64,000 nucleotides of DNA from Boothiomyces macroporosus. Taxonomy: Eukaryota; Chytridiomycota; Chytridiomycetes; Rhizophydiales; Terramycetaceae. Positions within the stretch are counted from its first letter, which is position 1; the number at the start of each line of letters is the position of its first letter. Shown here piece after piece: positions 29,766 to 42,283 of the stretch. The stretch is from positions 124,001 to 188,000 of the forward strand of contig JADGKB010000014.1 in the NCBI GenBank assembly GCA_027604185.1, read 5' to 3'. The position numbers and the translations under genes were made by a program. A model generated the notes under the pieces. It saw only the letters and a program-made list of their open reading frames with translations. It did not search any database and was not told where the DNA came from.

Positions 29766-31649
29766 ATGGACATGAAAATAGAAACAGCAAAGTCGATGGA
29801 TGCCCTGGGGGACAATTCTTCGAAAAAAAGCTCCAATTCATTGCAAAGCGACAAGAATGCAGGGGTTTTGAAGTCTCAACCAAACGTTAGTGCTGATGCT
29901 TCAAAACGCGGAAGTTTTAGGGTGAGGGATAGTATGCGATCGATAAGAGAGTCAAATACGTCGATAGACAGACCAATAATTTCCCTGTATCCCAGGAAAT
30001 CCGTGTCAATAGTTTCTAGAGAAAGCATGATGGCAAATCGAACTTCTCTCTTGCAGTTAGCAGACAATGCAGTCGACAGAAATAATTCCAACAGCAAACC
30101 GTCGATTAACAACTTGAATAAGTCTGGGGAATCTTTTGGAAGGCCCGTTTCTTTGATATCACTCAAAAAGCTAAACCAGATAAGAGAGTCGACGCCAAAT
30201 TTAGTCGTAGATGAAATACCACAGCCCGCGATGAACTCGGAGTATTTGGATTACTTGATGTTGCAGCAACGCCATTCATCGTGCAACTTTATCCAAAAGA
30301 TAGATTCGAACGAAATAGTCTGGGAAACAAAACAAACGCAGATTAAAATGCTTGGGCCTCATCTCGTGGGTGGGAAAATAGGCAAAGGAGCATTTGGAAA
30401 AGTAAAAGAAGGAATCTGTGCCGATTCATTACAGCGAATCGCCATAAAGATACTAGCAAAGAAGAGGGTGAAAAAAATGGTGGATACTGTAATTAGAGAG
30501 ATTAAGCTATTGCGTAGATTGAAACACAAAAACATTGTTACTCTTGTGGATGTTTTCGCCAAAGTTGAAGATAATGAAGGAAAAGCAGGGATATTTCCCT
30601 GGTTTCTAACTATTGAAGAGGAGCCCATAGTATGGATCTTTGAAGACGGAACTGAAGAAGAAAAAGACGTAAAGATTCTCAAATGGTACATCATCATGGA
30701 ATTTTGTGCTTGTTCGTTGCAGACCCTAATTGATCATGCTCCGAATCACCAATTAAGCATTGCTGAATCTCATAGGTAAGCTTTAGCTAATGAGATATTT
30801 CACACAGACAATTGACGGATTGGAATATTTGCATTCCCAAAAAGTTATCCGTAAACTAAACTAAACCTAGATCGCGATATCAAACCCGGAAATTTACTCA
30901 TTACAACTGATGGTGTAATTAAATTGACTGATTTTGGAATAGCAGAGGTCAGTAGTATTAACGATAGTGTTATAATTTCTATGATGATAAACCAATGTAC
31001 TCGCAGACGTTTGCCGGCACCCACCAATTTGTTCCTCCAGAAGTGCTAAAAGATGAATCTGAAACTGGCTTTGATGGAACCAAAGGTAATGAAAATTAAT
31101 GCAAGTGGATATCTGGGCTGCAGGCGTGGTATTGTACTACATGGTCGCTGGAAAGCTACCATTTGAATTTGAAGATGAAGAAAATATTATAGATTTACAT
31201 GAAAGGATAATTAAAGGAGTATACCAGATGCCAAAGGATATTCCGGCAGATTGTCAAGATTTGATTGACAGTAAATGCTTTTAAAAGTAGAAATATTGCA
31301 AAAAGAACCCGAACAACGACTGACTATTGAGAAAATCCAAGTACACCCGTGGACTTTGTCTTATGTACAACCTACTTTGAAATCCGGTGAAAGCAATATT
31401 AAAATCTACCAAGACACGTCCAACTCTGTTTCCACAAACAAAGACAACGATATTCCTTGCGATACCACAATGACGCCGTTCTTGTCGCAGTTGTACCAAG
31501 AAGAATTGGAGCGCGATCTGGAAGACTCTGGGATTATTTCTCTATGGAGCAGTTCTGAAGACGATGTAATTCTTTCTAAATTCTAGATTTCTGGAAGTAA
31601 AAAGAAGAAAATGATCAATTGGCTAAAGAATGCAATGAAGAAAGAATAA
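29766..31649 (+). CDS. LKB1/STK11-like serine/threonine kinase
   Basis: 587 residues in seven exons (introns 30776-30794, 30851-30870, 30948-30967, 31086-31105, 31271-31290, 31566-31586). The first 190 residues are Ser/Asn-rich and disordered. Kinase domain: [75 protein letters not shown] and [37 protein letters not shown], and EPEQRL. The combination [19 protein letters not shown] and [10 protein letters not shown] resembles LKB1 (AMPK-activating kinase) more than CaMKK. An extra segment of about 35 residues sits between beta-4 and beta-5 ([13 protein letters not shown] to KDVKILKW). The last tiny exon encodes a basic tail ([18 protein letters not shown]) suited to membrane binding, and its stop overlaps AATAAA. 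Confidence 0.85.
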
Positions 31650-32251
31650 AACCAGGATGCCTCATTTTGTGTAACAATGAACACTGATAATTTTTTCTGG
31701 TAATGGATTCGCAACCAGCAGCTCCTGACAAAGATATAAGTGGAAGCTGGGTTGTTCATTTGCTTAATGTAAAGAATGGCCCATGTGAAAATATGGGTTT
31801 AGAGGAAATTAAAGAAACAGAATACCACTAACAGTTGTGTGTTGAGGGTGGAAAGGCGAAACATTACCTGATACTATTAGACAAGCCCCCATTGAGAGTT
31901 GGACAGCGCATTTTGCTTGAAATCAAGTTTACCATGTATTTGTGCTTGAACACGGCTTCTCTCTCATGGCTTCCTTAGCCTCTAATATTCGCCAATTATC
32001 TTTGTGTTTTACTTTCATAATGATGACGTTCATAGATAGGCTAATTTTCAGTCCCGCTTCACGATCAAATTTAAAATTAAAGAATTCGGATAGCAAACAG
32101 CTACACCGCTATCAGTAATAGAGTATTGGCTGGTACCCAGTTTCCCTTTTGTTCCTATTGCTTCGTCCCTGTAGCTTCATGATTGCTTGGCTCAGCCAGC
32201 GCCACTTGAAGTTTTCCAAAAAGCGCTCAGTAAATTTGTCTTGACAAGATA
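31650..32251. other. Unresolved 602-bp gap with possible OB-fold gene fragment
   Basis: No clean gene model fits. A plus-strand frame from the ATG at 31703 reads MDSQPAAPDKDISGSWVVHL, is interrupted by one stop (31829-31831) within ACTAACAG, which looks like an intron 3' end, and continues with AKHYLILLDKPPLRVGQRIL, an OB-fold-like pattern. A matching GT donor is missing at the expected place (GA instead), so this may be a decaying gene or use an unusual splice site. Further on both strands are partly open, and a donor-acceptor pair (32230-32248) directly precedes the next start codon, so a 5' UTR intron or an upstream exon of that gene is possible. Confidence 0.3.
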
Positions 32252-35200
32252 ATGTCTGGATATCCCAATAATAACCAATCGAGCGGACAGAGACCACCAA
32301 ATCAAGCGAAATTTGCGCCTAGACAGTCGTCTTTATTTCGGGTTCCACCAGAAGTGGTATCAGGTACTTGCCAGCTAATTAGATTATCGCCAGAAAACAA
32401 AGTCATTATATCAAAACGAACAGAACGATAGCTCCTCCTCTGTTAATTATGCGCAGCAGAACGGACCGCAGTTTAAGCAACCAGGACAGGGGCAATATAA
32501 TCAAGTTGAACAAAGCAGGAAACCCCAGCAATACAATAATACATCTCAACAACAGTATAATGGTATATCGCAACAACAGTATAATGGTAATCCTCAACCA
32601 CAATACAATCCTCCATCACAGCCTCAACCACAACCACCCGCTTCTAGAGAACCTAAACTGCAACAACGACCATCATTAGACCCTGGATACAGTTTAACTT
32701 CTGCTGAAATTCCTATAAAAGCTTCGCCAATAGTCCTAGATTATCAACAAAAATCTTTAGACCCAGGAAGGAAAAACTCTTCTCCAAAATCACCTACAAT
32801 TGATAGTGCAGGCCAAGTATCAATTAGGAGTGGGACAGATTACAAACAAGGGCAGTCTAGCGATGACAAGGCGAATGGCGCGTCTCAAGAAGAAAGACTA
32901 CCTAGAAATGGCTCCAAGATTTCAAACGGGTCAGACCAAATGCTGGATGAAAAGAAAACTGGATCTACCGTTTTAAAAGGATTGGAGAATAAAACAAAAC
33001 CTGAGCTGTTGGTGATTACAAAGAAAATGCTTGCAGAAATTAATATAAAAAACAGAATCATCAGCGAAGCTAATCACAATACCAACTGGCTGACTGCAGA
33101 ATTATCCGCAATTAGAGATGGGAAGAAGAATATTCAGGACCCAATCAGCGATTTCCAAAAATCAGTGGCGAATTCCTCGCCTTCCGAGGAGGATAAGCTT
33201 ATGCTGGAATCGTTACTGAAACTCAAAGGACAACTTGAAGAGGCTAAATCAGATATTGAAAAAGTAATTTCGAATTAATTTAGCATGAAGCGTCCTTGCT
33301 AGTCCTGGAGAAAAAGAGAACTGTGGCAGAAGAAGAAGCTGCATACCTAAGAACACTGACTGACAGAAACGCTGATGTAAAAACGTTGGAAGGAGAGCGG
33401 ATTAAAGAATTGGAGGTGCAGCTGAAAAAAACTGTAGAAGATTACACCGTTCTGCAGTCTAAGGTTTCGCAGTGGGCTAGGGCTTCTAAAAGGAACCAAG
33501 AAGGTCGTATTGCTGCAGAAGCTGCCCAAAAGACTTTGGAGGAAGACATCAGAGCTTTAAAGTCAGAGCTTAAAAAGAAAGGAAGCGGGGACAAGAGCCA
33601 CGAAAAGCAAATCGTTGCACTTCAGCAGACTCTTTCCGATACGAGAAATCAGCTACAAGTAATGGAAGACAACCTTAATGACGCCTACACTACAATTGAT
33701 CAGTTGGAAACGGAAAGCATTTCAATGCAGGAAAAGCTTACTGCCGAATATGCAAGATTGGATGAGCTGAATGAAACTGCAGAGAATTACAGAATAAAGT
33801 GCGAAGAACTGCAAAGCGAGCTTGCTGCTCAAAGTGAATATGCAGAAATCATCAAGAAACGCTCTTCAAATGCATCGACAATCTTGGACGGTCCATCGAG
33901 AAGCGAGGTTGATGAGTTGATGGAAAAGAATGCATTCTTGGAGGGACAACTAAAGAAAATGACACTTGAGCATGAAGAGGTACAGGAAAATCATCGCAAG
34001 TTACAAATAGCACACCAAGAGTTGCAGTACAATTTTGAAACAGCAGCAAAGAAAAATGAGAAACTCACACAGAAACTTGGACCCGAGGCGATTGCTCAGG
34101 AGGAGGAATACATGAAGAGAATGGCAGAATTAGAAGCTGCTAATAATTTTGCAATCGAACGTCAGCAGCAGGCGGAAGTTGATATTATCAACTTGAAGAG
34201 GGCACTAGCCCTAACAAAAAGCCAGACTCCATCATTCCAGGAATTGAAAGAAAAACTTCAAGAAGAAGGAAGTGTTAGACAGGAGCTTCAGGAAAAACTA
34301 GATAAAGCATTAGCAGAAAAGGAAGAATTGATCAAGAAATTGGAAGAAAATGCAAAGGCATCTGATTCCAAAAATGTCGGGAATGGTAATACCCGCGAAA
34401 TAACTTCTGGCGGAAAGAGCGAACTAGAAAATCAAATTGAACTACTGAATATTGCTCTTCAGGAAGAGAAAGATTATGCCGCTGATATTGCAGAAAAACT
34501 GCAAGCCCTTCAGGGAGACAAGGAGGATGCATTAGCACAAGTGGATGAACTTAGCCATGCTTTGGCCGAAGAAAGAAATACCAGTGAAACTCTATATCAG
34601 CAAATTCAAGATATTGAAGCCGAACAGGACAGTTTAATGAATAAAATGGATAGCATGGTCGCTCAACTCAAACAAGAAAGGGCCACGAATGAAGCTCATC
34701 AGAACACTATCTTGCAATTGCGACAAAATGCTGGCAGCAACCCCCAACCCTCGGAACTTGACAAGCAGTTTATTGAATTAAAGGAAACGCTTAGCCAGGA
34801 AAGAGAAGCTTACGATGAATTGAATGAAAAGCTTCAAATTTTAGGAAATGAGAAAACGCTGCTCATGAATAAAGTACAAGAGCTCAATGAAACAGTAAGC
34901 AACCTAACAAAGAGCAGCAATGCAGATTTGGAAAAAGAAATCCTTGAACTGAACGAAACCCTTGCTGCCGAAAGGGATGCGTATGATGAAGTGAATGAAA
35001 AGCTTTTACGAGCAGAAGAAGAGAAAACACATCTTTTCAATCAAATACAGCAATTGCAACAAGACCTTGAAAGTATGAAGAGTGGAACAGGTGGAGATAT
35101 GGAAGCTAAAATCCAAGAATTAACCGAAACCCTCGAGGCCGAACGAGAGGCATATGACGAACTGGCTGAAAAAATGCAAATCCTGTCTGAAGAGCGAAAT

Positions 35201-37302
35201 CAAATGTCGAGCCAAATTCAAAAGAACGACAAAGAACTTAACGAACTCAACGAATCGCTTTTGGCGGAAAGAGATGCATATGATGACCTCACAGATAAGA
35301 TGCAAGCAGTTGAAGAGGAAAAGTTTTCCTTGCTTGACAAGATCCAACAATTATCTGAAAAATTAGAAACAGTTGGAAACAATGATCTGGCGCAGACAAG
35401 ATCGATACCTCCAGAGGGTGATACGAGCAATGATTTTAAAGAACAAATCCAAAGGCTATCGGATGAAAAGACACAACTGATTGGACAAGTGGAAAAACTT
35501 CAATTGCATATTCAATCAGTAAACCAAACGAATGGTGGTGAAACTGAACAACAGCTTCAGGAATTGAACGATACACTAAATGCAGAGAGAGAGCATCGCA
35601 AAAGTCTAGAAGAAAAGGTGGAAGTTTTATCAAGAGAAAGAGAAAGATTGATTGAGCAAGTGCATGTACTCGAATCACAATTGAACCCTGCCGCTGGTGA
35701 TAATCATAATGCAGAAATACAAGATCTGACTGAAACTCTCAATGCTGAAAGAGACGCATACGACGAGCTAAACGAAAAGATGTTGCTGGTGACTGCAGAA
35801 AAGGAGCAGTTACTCTCTCAAATTCAACAACTGCAGGAACAGATTGCATCGAACTCATCATCTGGGCCAGAGGCAGAAAATGAAATTAGGGAACTCAACG
35901 AAACCTTAAACGCAGAAAGGGATGCCTACAATGAATTGGATGAAAAGCTACAAGCCCTTCTTAATGAAAAAGAAGAACTATTAAAGGAAATCCAAGTATT
36001 GGAAGATAAAGTAGGGTCACACTCACTTGACGGAGATAAGCAAATCGAGGTGCTAACTCAAAGCCTCATGGCGGAAAAGGCAGCGTATGAAGAGCTCTCT
36101 GAACAAATGATTGCTATTTCGGATGAAAAGAATCGTTTGCAGGTTGAATTGGAGCAAGTAATAGAAAGGCTGCGTGCAGCTACTGACAACAGTCAATCAG
36201 AAACACAACTTGCTGAATTGAATCAACTATTAACTGCTGAAAAGGAAGCTTGCAGTGGATTAAATCAAAAGCTCAATAGTCTTGGAGAACAAAAATCTGA
36301 TTTAGAGGCAAAGCTTGCTGAATTGAACCAATTATTGATACAATCTAAAACTGAAAAGCAAGAGTTGGCCGAGCAGATTGAAGACTTGAAGAAGGAAATT
36401 GATTTAAGGAATGATGAACAGTCTTCTGTCGAAGACTTGAGCAATTCGTTGCAAGAAGAAAAATCTGCATTTGAAGATTTGACCCACAAGATGCAGAAGC
36501 TTTCGAGTGAAAAAGCTGAGTTGCTAAATCAAGTAGAGGAGGCAAATGATCTTTTAGCAGAAGAAAGAAATGCCTACACTTCTTTGGCTCAAAAAATGCA
36601 GAGCATTCAAATTGAAAAATCTGAATTATACCAACAAGTTGAAGAATTGGAAGTTAGACTCTCCACAGTTGGCGCAAATGTAAATTTTAACTAACTTAGA
36701 CAAATGGCGTGGATTATGCAGGCGAAATTGGAAAGCTACAGCAGCAGTTATCTGAAGCGCAAGACAATATAGAAATGCTACAGCTTCAATTAGAAGAACG
36801 AACGCAAGATGTGGAACTCTTGGAAGAGAGGCTTGCAAAATCTGGTCCTAGTGCAGATGTTGGAAAGCTTAATGCAGAGCTGACTGCAGCAAAATCGGCA
36901 TTGGAAAATCAAGCTACAGTCATTCAAGAACAATTGGCTACAATCGCCAAGCTGGATGAACAAATCGGCTCAGAAGAAGACAAGATCCATACTTTAGAGT
37001 CAGAGCTGGCAAATCTCTATGAAAAAGTAATGATGATGAACAATCTAGAATCCGAGATTGAAGAAAAAGATCACGAGATTCAACGAAACAAGCATATTAT
37101 GAACGAGCTGAAATCGCAAGTATTAGACCTGGAGGATACAAAGGCTCAGATTGAGCAATTAAAAGGTGATTTGGACAAGAAAATTAAGGAAATTGAAGAA
37201 TTGCACGCTAAAATCAAAGGTCTTGAACAAGTAAACGCGGAATTGAAATCACAGAAACAGGCGCTTGATCTTCAACTTGAGAATTTAAAGGAAGGAGCTT
37301 AG
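32252..37302 (+). CDS. Giant coiled-coil repeat protein
   Basis: 1,663 residues in four exons (introns 32364-32382, 33264-33283, 36680-36699). The first 230 residues are disordered and rich in Gln, Asn and Pro (QQQYNG repeats). From about residue 290 to the end the protein is an almost uninterrupted coiled coil. The part at 34430-36650 is built from about 13 related units of 60-70 residues, each with a block like LNAERDAYDELNEKLQ followed by EKxxLLxQIQQLQ. No motor, kinase or membrane segment is seen. Length and design recall golgin, rootletin or spindle-pole scaffolds; in a flagellated organism a basal-body rootlet protein is plausible but not demonstrated. The final exon has a lower-identity coiled coil ending KEGA. 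Confidence 0.85.
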
Positions 37303-37434
37303 TTTGCAAATACTATACGTTTAAAATAAATAATCACTATTAAACTATTGTGGTTTTCTATGGTGTCACCACAATGGGCCCTACCCCATTGTTTTCAAAT
37401 TAAAATTTGAAAATTACCTCATCACATACTATAG

Positions 37435-38296
37435 ATGGATAATATTGCCTTTAAAGTATCTTCAGTAATCCTGCTTTCAATTTCACTAATTCTCAGCCTC
37501 GTGATTGGACTGTATTTCCTGATAACACAAAAAAAGTCTTCATTCTTTCAACTGATAGTGGTATTTCAAATTATAAATGCGCTATACATGATATACAGGA
37601 TGGCATTGTATTCAGCGACAGAAGATTGCCTCAGTTTAAATGCCATTCCATTGACATTAGTTAGCAACATAATCTTGTACGGGATCGATTTGATAAATCT
37701 CCAAACATTAGGCTTGTTTTGTGTACTGGATAGTAGAATTACACCATCGTTAATCATGGGATTGAGGATCTTGCATACAGCCCTGTTTGTTTGGTGCGAG
37801 GTCGTGTACATTGTGAATTGGGTAATGTACGGAAAAGCCATCGCGACATCGGTTGTATATCTAGTAATTTAATCTAAAGTTAGTGTTACTTTTACCCTTA
37901 CATGTTTTGGGTGATTTTATCGATATTTTACGATACCACGCAAGGGCTTTTCCTGGCCAAGCTACTCTACAAGAGGTTTCTGAGGAGCAGCATTCCAGAT
38001 TTAACCAAGGACTCTGACAGCTTTACCACAAAGCAGATCATTGGTACAATATTGTTCTTCTTGCTGTCCCTGAGTTTGCTGGATTGGATCGGAGCAGCAA
38101 TCTACTTTGTTGGGAATTTGAATACCTCATGTAGCTGTAACTAACAATAGTGGTTGAGCAGCTATTTTACAACAATTTCGGATCCTCAATTCAAGGCTTG
38201 CATATTTTCGGCATTTCTGTGATTTTCAAGCATTTTACGGATTCGATACATAAGCGCACGTCAAACAGGAAGCAAGAGCGATTCGAAATCAGTTGA
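37435..38296 (+). CDS. Family B seven-helix membrane protein, copy 1
   Basis: 273 residues, three exons (introns 37864-37883 phase 0 and 38131-38150 phase 1). Seven helices at about 8-30, 38-58, 68-98, 106-135, 146-170, 190-215 and 228-250. Landmarks shared by copies 1-3: YRMALY, SLNAIPLTLVSNIILYGIDL, INLQTLGLFCVLDSRIT, VVYIVNW, YPYMFWV, QGLFLAKLLYKRFL, LDWIGAAIYFVGNLN, SIQGLHIFGI, and IFKHFTD. Not recognised; unrelated at sequence level to family A but with the same helix count. First of a four-gene head-to-tail array. Confidence 0.8.
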
Positions 38297-38537
38297 AAAT
38301 AGTGTACAGAATAACAGTGTCAAATTGCACGTAAACTTGGCCGGGACAAGAGGAATACCAAAAAGAGAATTTAGGCGGTAATTTAATCATATTAGCGGCA
38401 TCTGCGGCAGCTATTCTAATACTTTTTATAATCCGTCAGGTCTTTTGCAATTTTTTTTATTTCATCATCACAGCCTCTAGGGTTAGGGCTACGAAAATTT
38501 TTGGGTCCTTTTGGACCACTAAACTTTTTTCAAGCCA

Positions 38538-39367
38538 ATGCAGGAAATATTTCGGAAGTTTGCAATGGTCCTTATGGGGGTTTCCGTATTCTGCAGCCTG
38601 TCAGCGGCAATATATTTCCTTGGATCTTCTTGCAGACAAAAGATCTTTTACAAAATCATTATTACACTTCAAATGATCAACGCACTGTACATGATATACC
38701 GGATGCTACTGTTCGATTCGACTACAGATATCCTCAGCTTGAATGCCATTCCGCTTACTCTGGTTAGTAATATAATCCTCTTTGGCATCAACATCATCAA
38801 CCTTCAAACACTGGGCATTTTTTCGATTTTGGATAGCAGAATTACAAATAGAAAGATTAGAGGTCTTACAGTGGTACTGACCCTTTTGTTCCTATGGAGC
38901 GAAGTGATTTACATTGTTCATTGGGCAGAGAATAATGGAGAGAATGTTGACTCTCCAATTTACAAAGTAAGCATTGGTTAACGTAGATGTACTACTATCC
39001 TTACATGTGCTGGGTGGTGATCTCCATTTTGTATGATACTTCGCAGGGCATCTTTCTGGCAAAGTTGCTCTACAAGAAATTCTTGGCCAAATCTGTTGTA
39101 AATACCCAGTCAACCAAAAGTAGAAATGTGATCGGCTCGTTGTTATTTGCACTGTTGGGTTTAAGTTTTCTGGACTGGGTTGCAGCTGCAATTTACTCGG
39201 TAGGAAATTTGAACTCGGATCGTAATTGCTTTTTAATTCTAGTACAAGTTCAGTATGTATTCAATAATGTCGCATCGGCGATCCAGGGCCTTCATATTTT
39301 CGGTATCACTCTAATATTCAAACACTTTACGGACCTAATCAAAAAACGAACTGGAAACAAGAAGTAG
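38538..39367 (+). CDS. Family B seven-helix membrane protein, copy 2
   Basis: 262 residues, three exons. The second intron (39222-39242, 21 nt) is stopless and in frame; removing it gives NSDLVQVQYVFNN, which aligns with copy 1 and copy 3. The first is 38967-38986. Landmarks: YRMLLFDSTTDILSLNAIPL, NLQTLGIFSILDSRIT, SEVIYIVHW, YPYMCWV, QGIFLAKLLYKKFL, LDWVAAAIYSVGNLN, AIQGLHIFGITLIFKHFTDL. The C-terminus ends with basic KKRTGNKK. Confidence 0.82.
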
Positions 39368-39605
39368 CTCAATAGTAAGTATAATTATAATAAACCTTGA
39401 TACCATAATATTATTGCTATCAAGCTTGCCGATTGCTGGTGTGGTATGCCCTTTTCAATCAGGCTAGTCTCCTCTGTTGAGAATGGTGATGGTCCAGTAA
39501 CTAATTTTCCCAAGAATTTGCTTCAATGCAATACGTGGGCTTATTATCGAGTGTCATTGTCTAGATTAGTCTTTCAACAATGGAATTCTTTTCTACTTAC
39601 GCGCC

Positions 39606-40525
39606 ATGCAAGACCTATTTCAAAAATTCACAATGATACTCTTGGGAATATCGCTCTCATGCAGTCTCGCAATTGCTCTATACTTGCTGGCTACAAAGCA
39701 TCGAAAAAAAGGATTCTTTCAGTTGATTATTATTTTCCAGATTGTGAATATTGGATACATGTCCTACAGAATGGCTCTTTACAATTCTAATGAAGATACC
39801 CTCAGCCTCAATGCCATTCCATTAACACTAGTTAGTAATATAATATTATATGGAATAGATTTAATCAATTTACAGACACTAAACTTATTCTCGGTGCTAG
39901 ATAGTAGAATCACTAGGTTAAAAATCCTAGTTATCACTTCCACATTCACAATTTTATTCATTTGGAGCGAAGTGATTTACATTGTGAATTGGGCAGTATA
40001 CAATGGAGAAAATGTAGCTTCTGTATTGTATCTGGTAATTAGTAGTTGATATAGATGTACTATTATCCATACATGTTTTGGGTAGTGACCTCTATTCTCT
40101 ATGACACCTGTCAGGGAATATTTCTCGCGATTTTGCTGTACAAACGATTCCTAGTTAAAGGCGGAACAATTAATCGACAGAATGTAAATACAAGTAAAAA
40201 CACTATCGGATCTCTACTCGGCACACTGCTGTTTCTCAGTTTCTTGGACTGGGTTGCGGCTGGAGTATTCTCTGTGGGGAACCTAAACCCAAGTTGTAAG
40301 ATTATGCTAAGACTAGTAATTGTGCAGCTTTATTTTAACAATATTGCTTCTTCTATACAAGGACTGCATATATTTGGAATCACGCTGATTTTTAAGCACT
40401 TTACAGATTTGATTAAGCAGAAAGCATCCAACAAGAATGCACCAAGAAGGCAGCCTTTACCATCTAGTTATAAGCGAGAAACAATTGATCCATCCATAAA
40501 AGGAAGCTTTACCAGGCCAATGTAG
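39606..40525 (+). CDS. Family B seven-helix membrane protein, copy 3
   Basis: 292 residues, three exons (introns 40035-40054 and 40296-40316, the latter stopless and in frame). Starts MQDLFQKFTMILLGISLSCS, very like copy 2 (MQEIFRKFAMVLMG), so copies 2 and 3 are the closest pair. Landmarks: SLNAIPLTLVSNIILYGIDL, LDSRIT, SEVIYIVNW, YPYMFWV, QGIFLAILLYKRFL, LDWVAAGVFSVGNLN, SIQGLHIFGITLIFKHFTDL. It has a longer basic tail ending SIKGSFTRPM. AATAAAG follows the stop by about 30 bp. Confidence 0.82.
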
Positions 40526-40649
40526 TTAAACGGAATCGTAAATGTGCAATAAAGCTAGTTTCATTTTCTTTCATTGTGGAAATGGTTGTCGCGGAAATTG
40601 GTATACGTAATACATTAAAGCGACCGATGGAAACGTCAGATGTTATTTC

Positions 40650-41524
40650 ATGTCTCTAAACGATCCAATTCTAATTATTGCTACGATTTGTGGTCCAGTA
40701 GCTACAGTAGCAAATATCGCATTATCCATGTATTTCATTTGCAAACCAAACTATAGAAAAAGTTGGTATTTCAAATTCATCATTTTTATTAATCTGCTCA
40801 ATGCAGCTTACTTGATTTTTAGGACAGTTGTACCATTCTTGGATACCAGCATTCTATACGCCGATGAAAGGGCATTGATTTACCTCACAAACACAATAGT
40901 GTATGGTATTGCTCTAATTGATGTTCAAACGCTTCACGTTTTCGCGATACTGGATGTCAATATTACCAAATTCAAAATAATACTGCTTCTCGTAATACAC
41001 ACTGGATTCTATATTTCTTGTCAAATATATTATTCAATTGCCAGCGCATCAAGCCCATTCCTTGTAGCTTCAGTAACTTTATATTTGATATAGCCCTACC
41101 TTGTGCTTTTTACAACCTGGGTGTGTCTGTACATTGTTCAGGATTGTATTCAAGGTGTCTACATTTCGAGGCTACTGTACAAAAAGTATCTGGCGAAAAT
41201 TACTCCGCTAGACAGCGAATATCCAGATTTGGGTGTGAAAAAACTGATTGGCTTGATTCTATTTCTAAATCTATTGGATGTGTTTGCTGTTGTACTATAT
41301 TTGATTGCCCAGAACGACAGCTCCGGTACTTTTTTAACTAACAAGTTTTACAAACATTTATTACGGACAATATCAGTACTTCAATCCAAGGCATACATGT
41401 TGCCGGATTGTCTTTTACATTTAAAAGCTTTACAGACATTTTTCAGCAAAAGTTTACATTCCGGCGCGTAATGATTGACACTGACAGCTCGGAATCAAAC
41501 AATTCAGTTTTTCAAATTTCTTAG
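40650..41524 (+). CDS. Family B seven-helix membrane protein, copy 4 (divergent)
   Basis: 277 residues, three exons (introns 41073-41093 and 41326-41345) at the same positions and phases as the other copies, which proves membership although the sequence is the most diverged. Landmarks reduced to: NLLNAAYLIFR, LTNTIVYGIALIDVQTLHVF, CIQGVYISRLLYKKYL, NLLDVFAVVLYLIAQN, SIQGIHVAGLSFTFKSFTDI. The Ser/Asn-rich tail ends SVFQIS. An AATAAA follows at 41563. Confidence 0.78.
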
Positions 41525-42283
41525 TGCTTTTATAAATCAGTTTTGTAAAGAAATTGACCAATGAATAAAATCTTGACGTGTATGCAATTTTGGTTCATGG
41601 ATTATTCAAAAAAGGTTTGTTGCTTCAGAATTCCATAAAGTGGTGTGGGTCGCAACAAGTATAGCGTGGGCTATCTGTAAGATTTAAATCACTGGTCCCT
41701 TCAACATACGTGAGTCTTGTGACATTTGGGGATTTCTCAATCCTAATACAAGATCTGGTTCAGACAATATACCCCATGCCAGCTTAGAAACTACAGGTCC
41801 GCCTAGAATTTCATTTAATCTTTTGGGAATGTGCTGACTTTAATGATCTTCCTTTCCAATGAGCGTTCGTATTATTGTGGTAAACAATGCAAAAACGATT
41901 TAATGTGGATCACACGCAATATCTGATCAATGGAATATCGCAGTCGGTGAATCGAATTCATTTTTTGGTCAATAATTGAAATAATTCATTTCTCCAAAAT
42001 ATGCAAAGAACTTGACAGCAAGGGTCCCAAAGACTGCAACCTCTATTCTAATACTCATTCAAGACATTGCTGAAGATGATTAATGGAACACGGATTGAAG
42101 CAGCTACCATTTGATTAGCGTAGGAATTCAAATACTAAACGATGAAGGGCATGAGAGACTACAACCTGTAACCAAATTTTCCTCTCTATTTGTCAACTTA
42201 ATATATATAAACAATGTGAATTTTACTGTTGTATATTGTCTATTGTTTTTTATAAGAACACGAATTTGCTAAACTTTTTTAAT
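41525..42283. other. 759-bp intergenic region
   Basis: The longest gene-free stretch in the window. It holds the polyadenylation signal of family B copy 4 (41563) and a TATATAAA element at 42204-42211 about 75 bp before the cyclase start. No open frame longer than about 60 codons and no RNA gene was recognised. Confidence 0.6.

Noticed and set aside
32112..32300. Minus-strand 62-codon frame
   Set aside because: Overlaps the start region of the coiled-coil gene; splicing attempts in both strands were inconclusive, so it is treated as part of the unresolved region.
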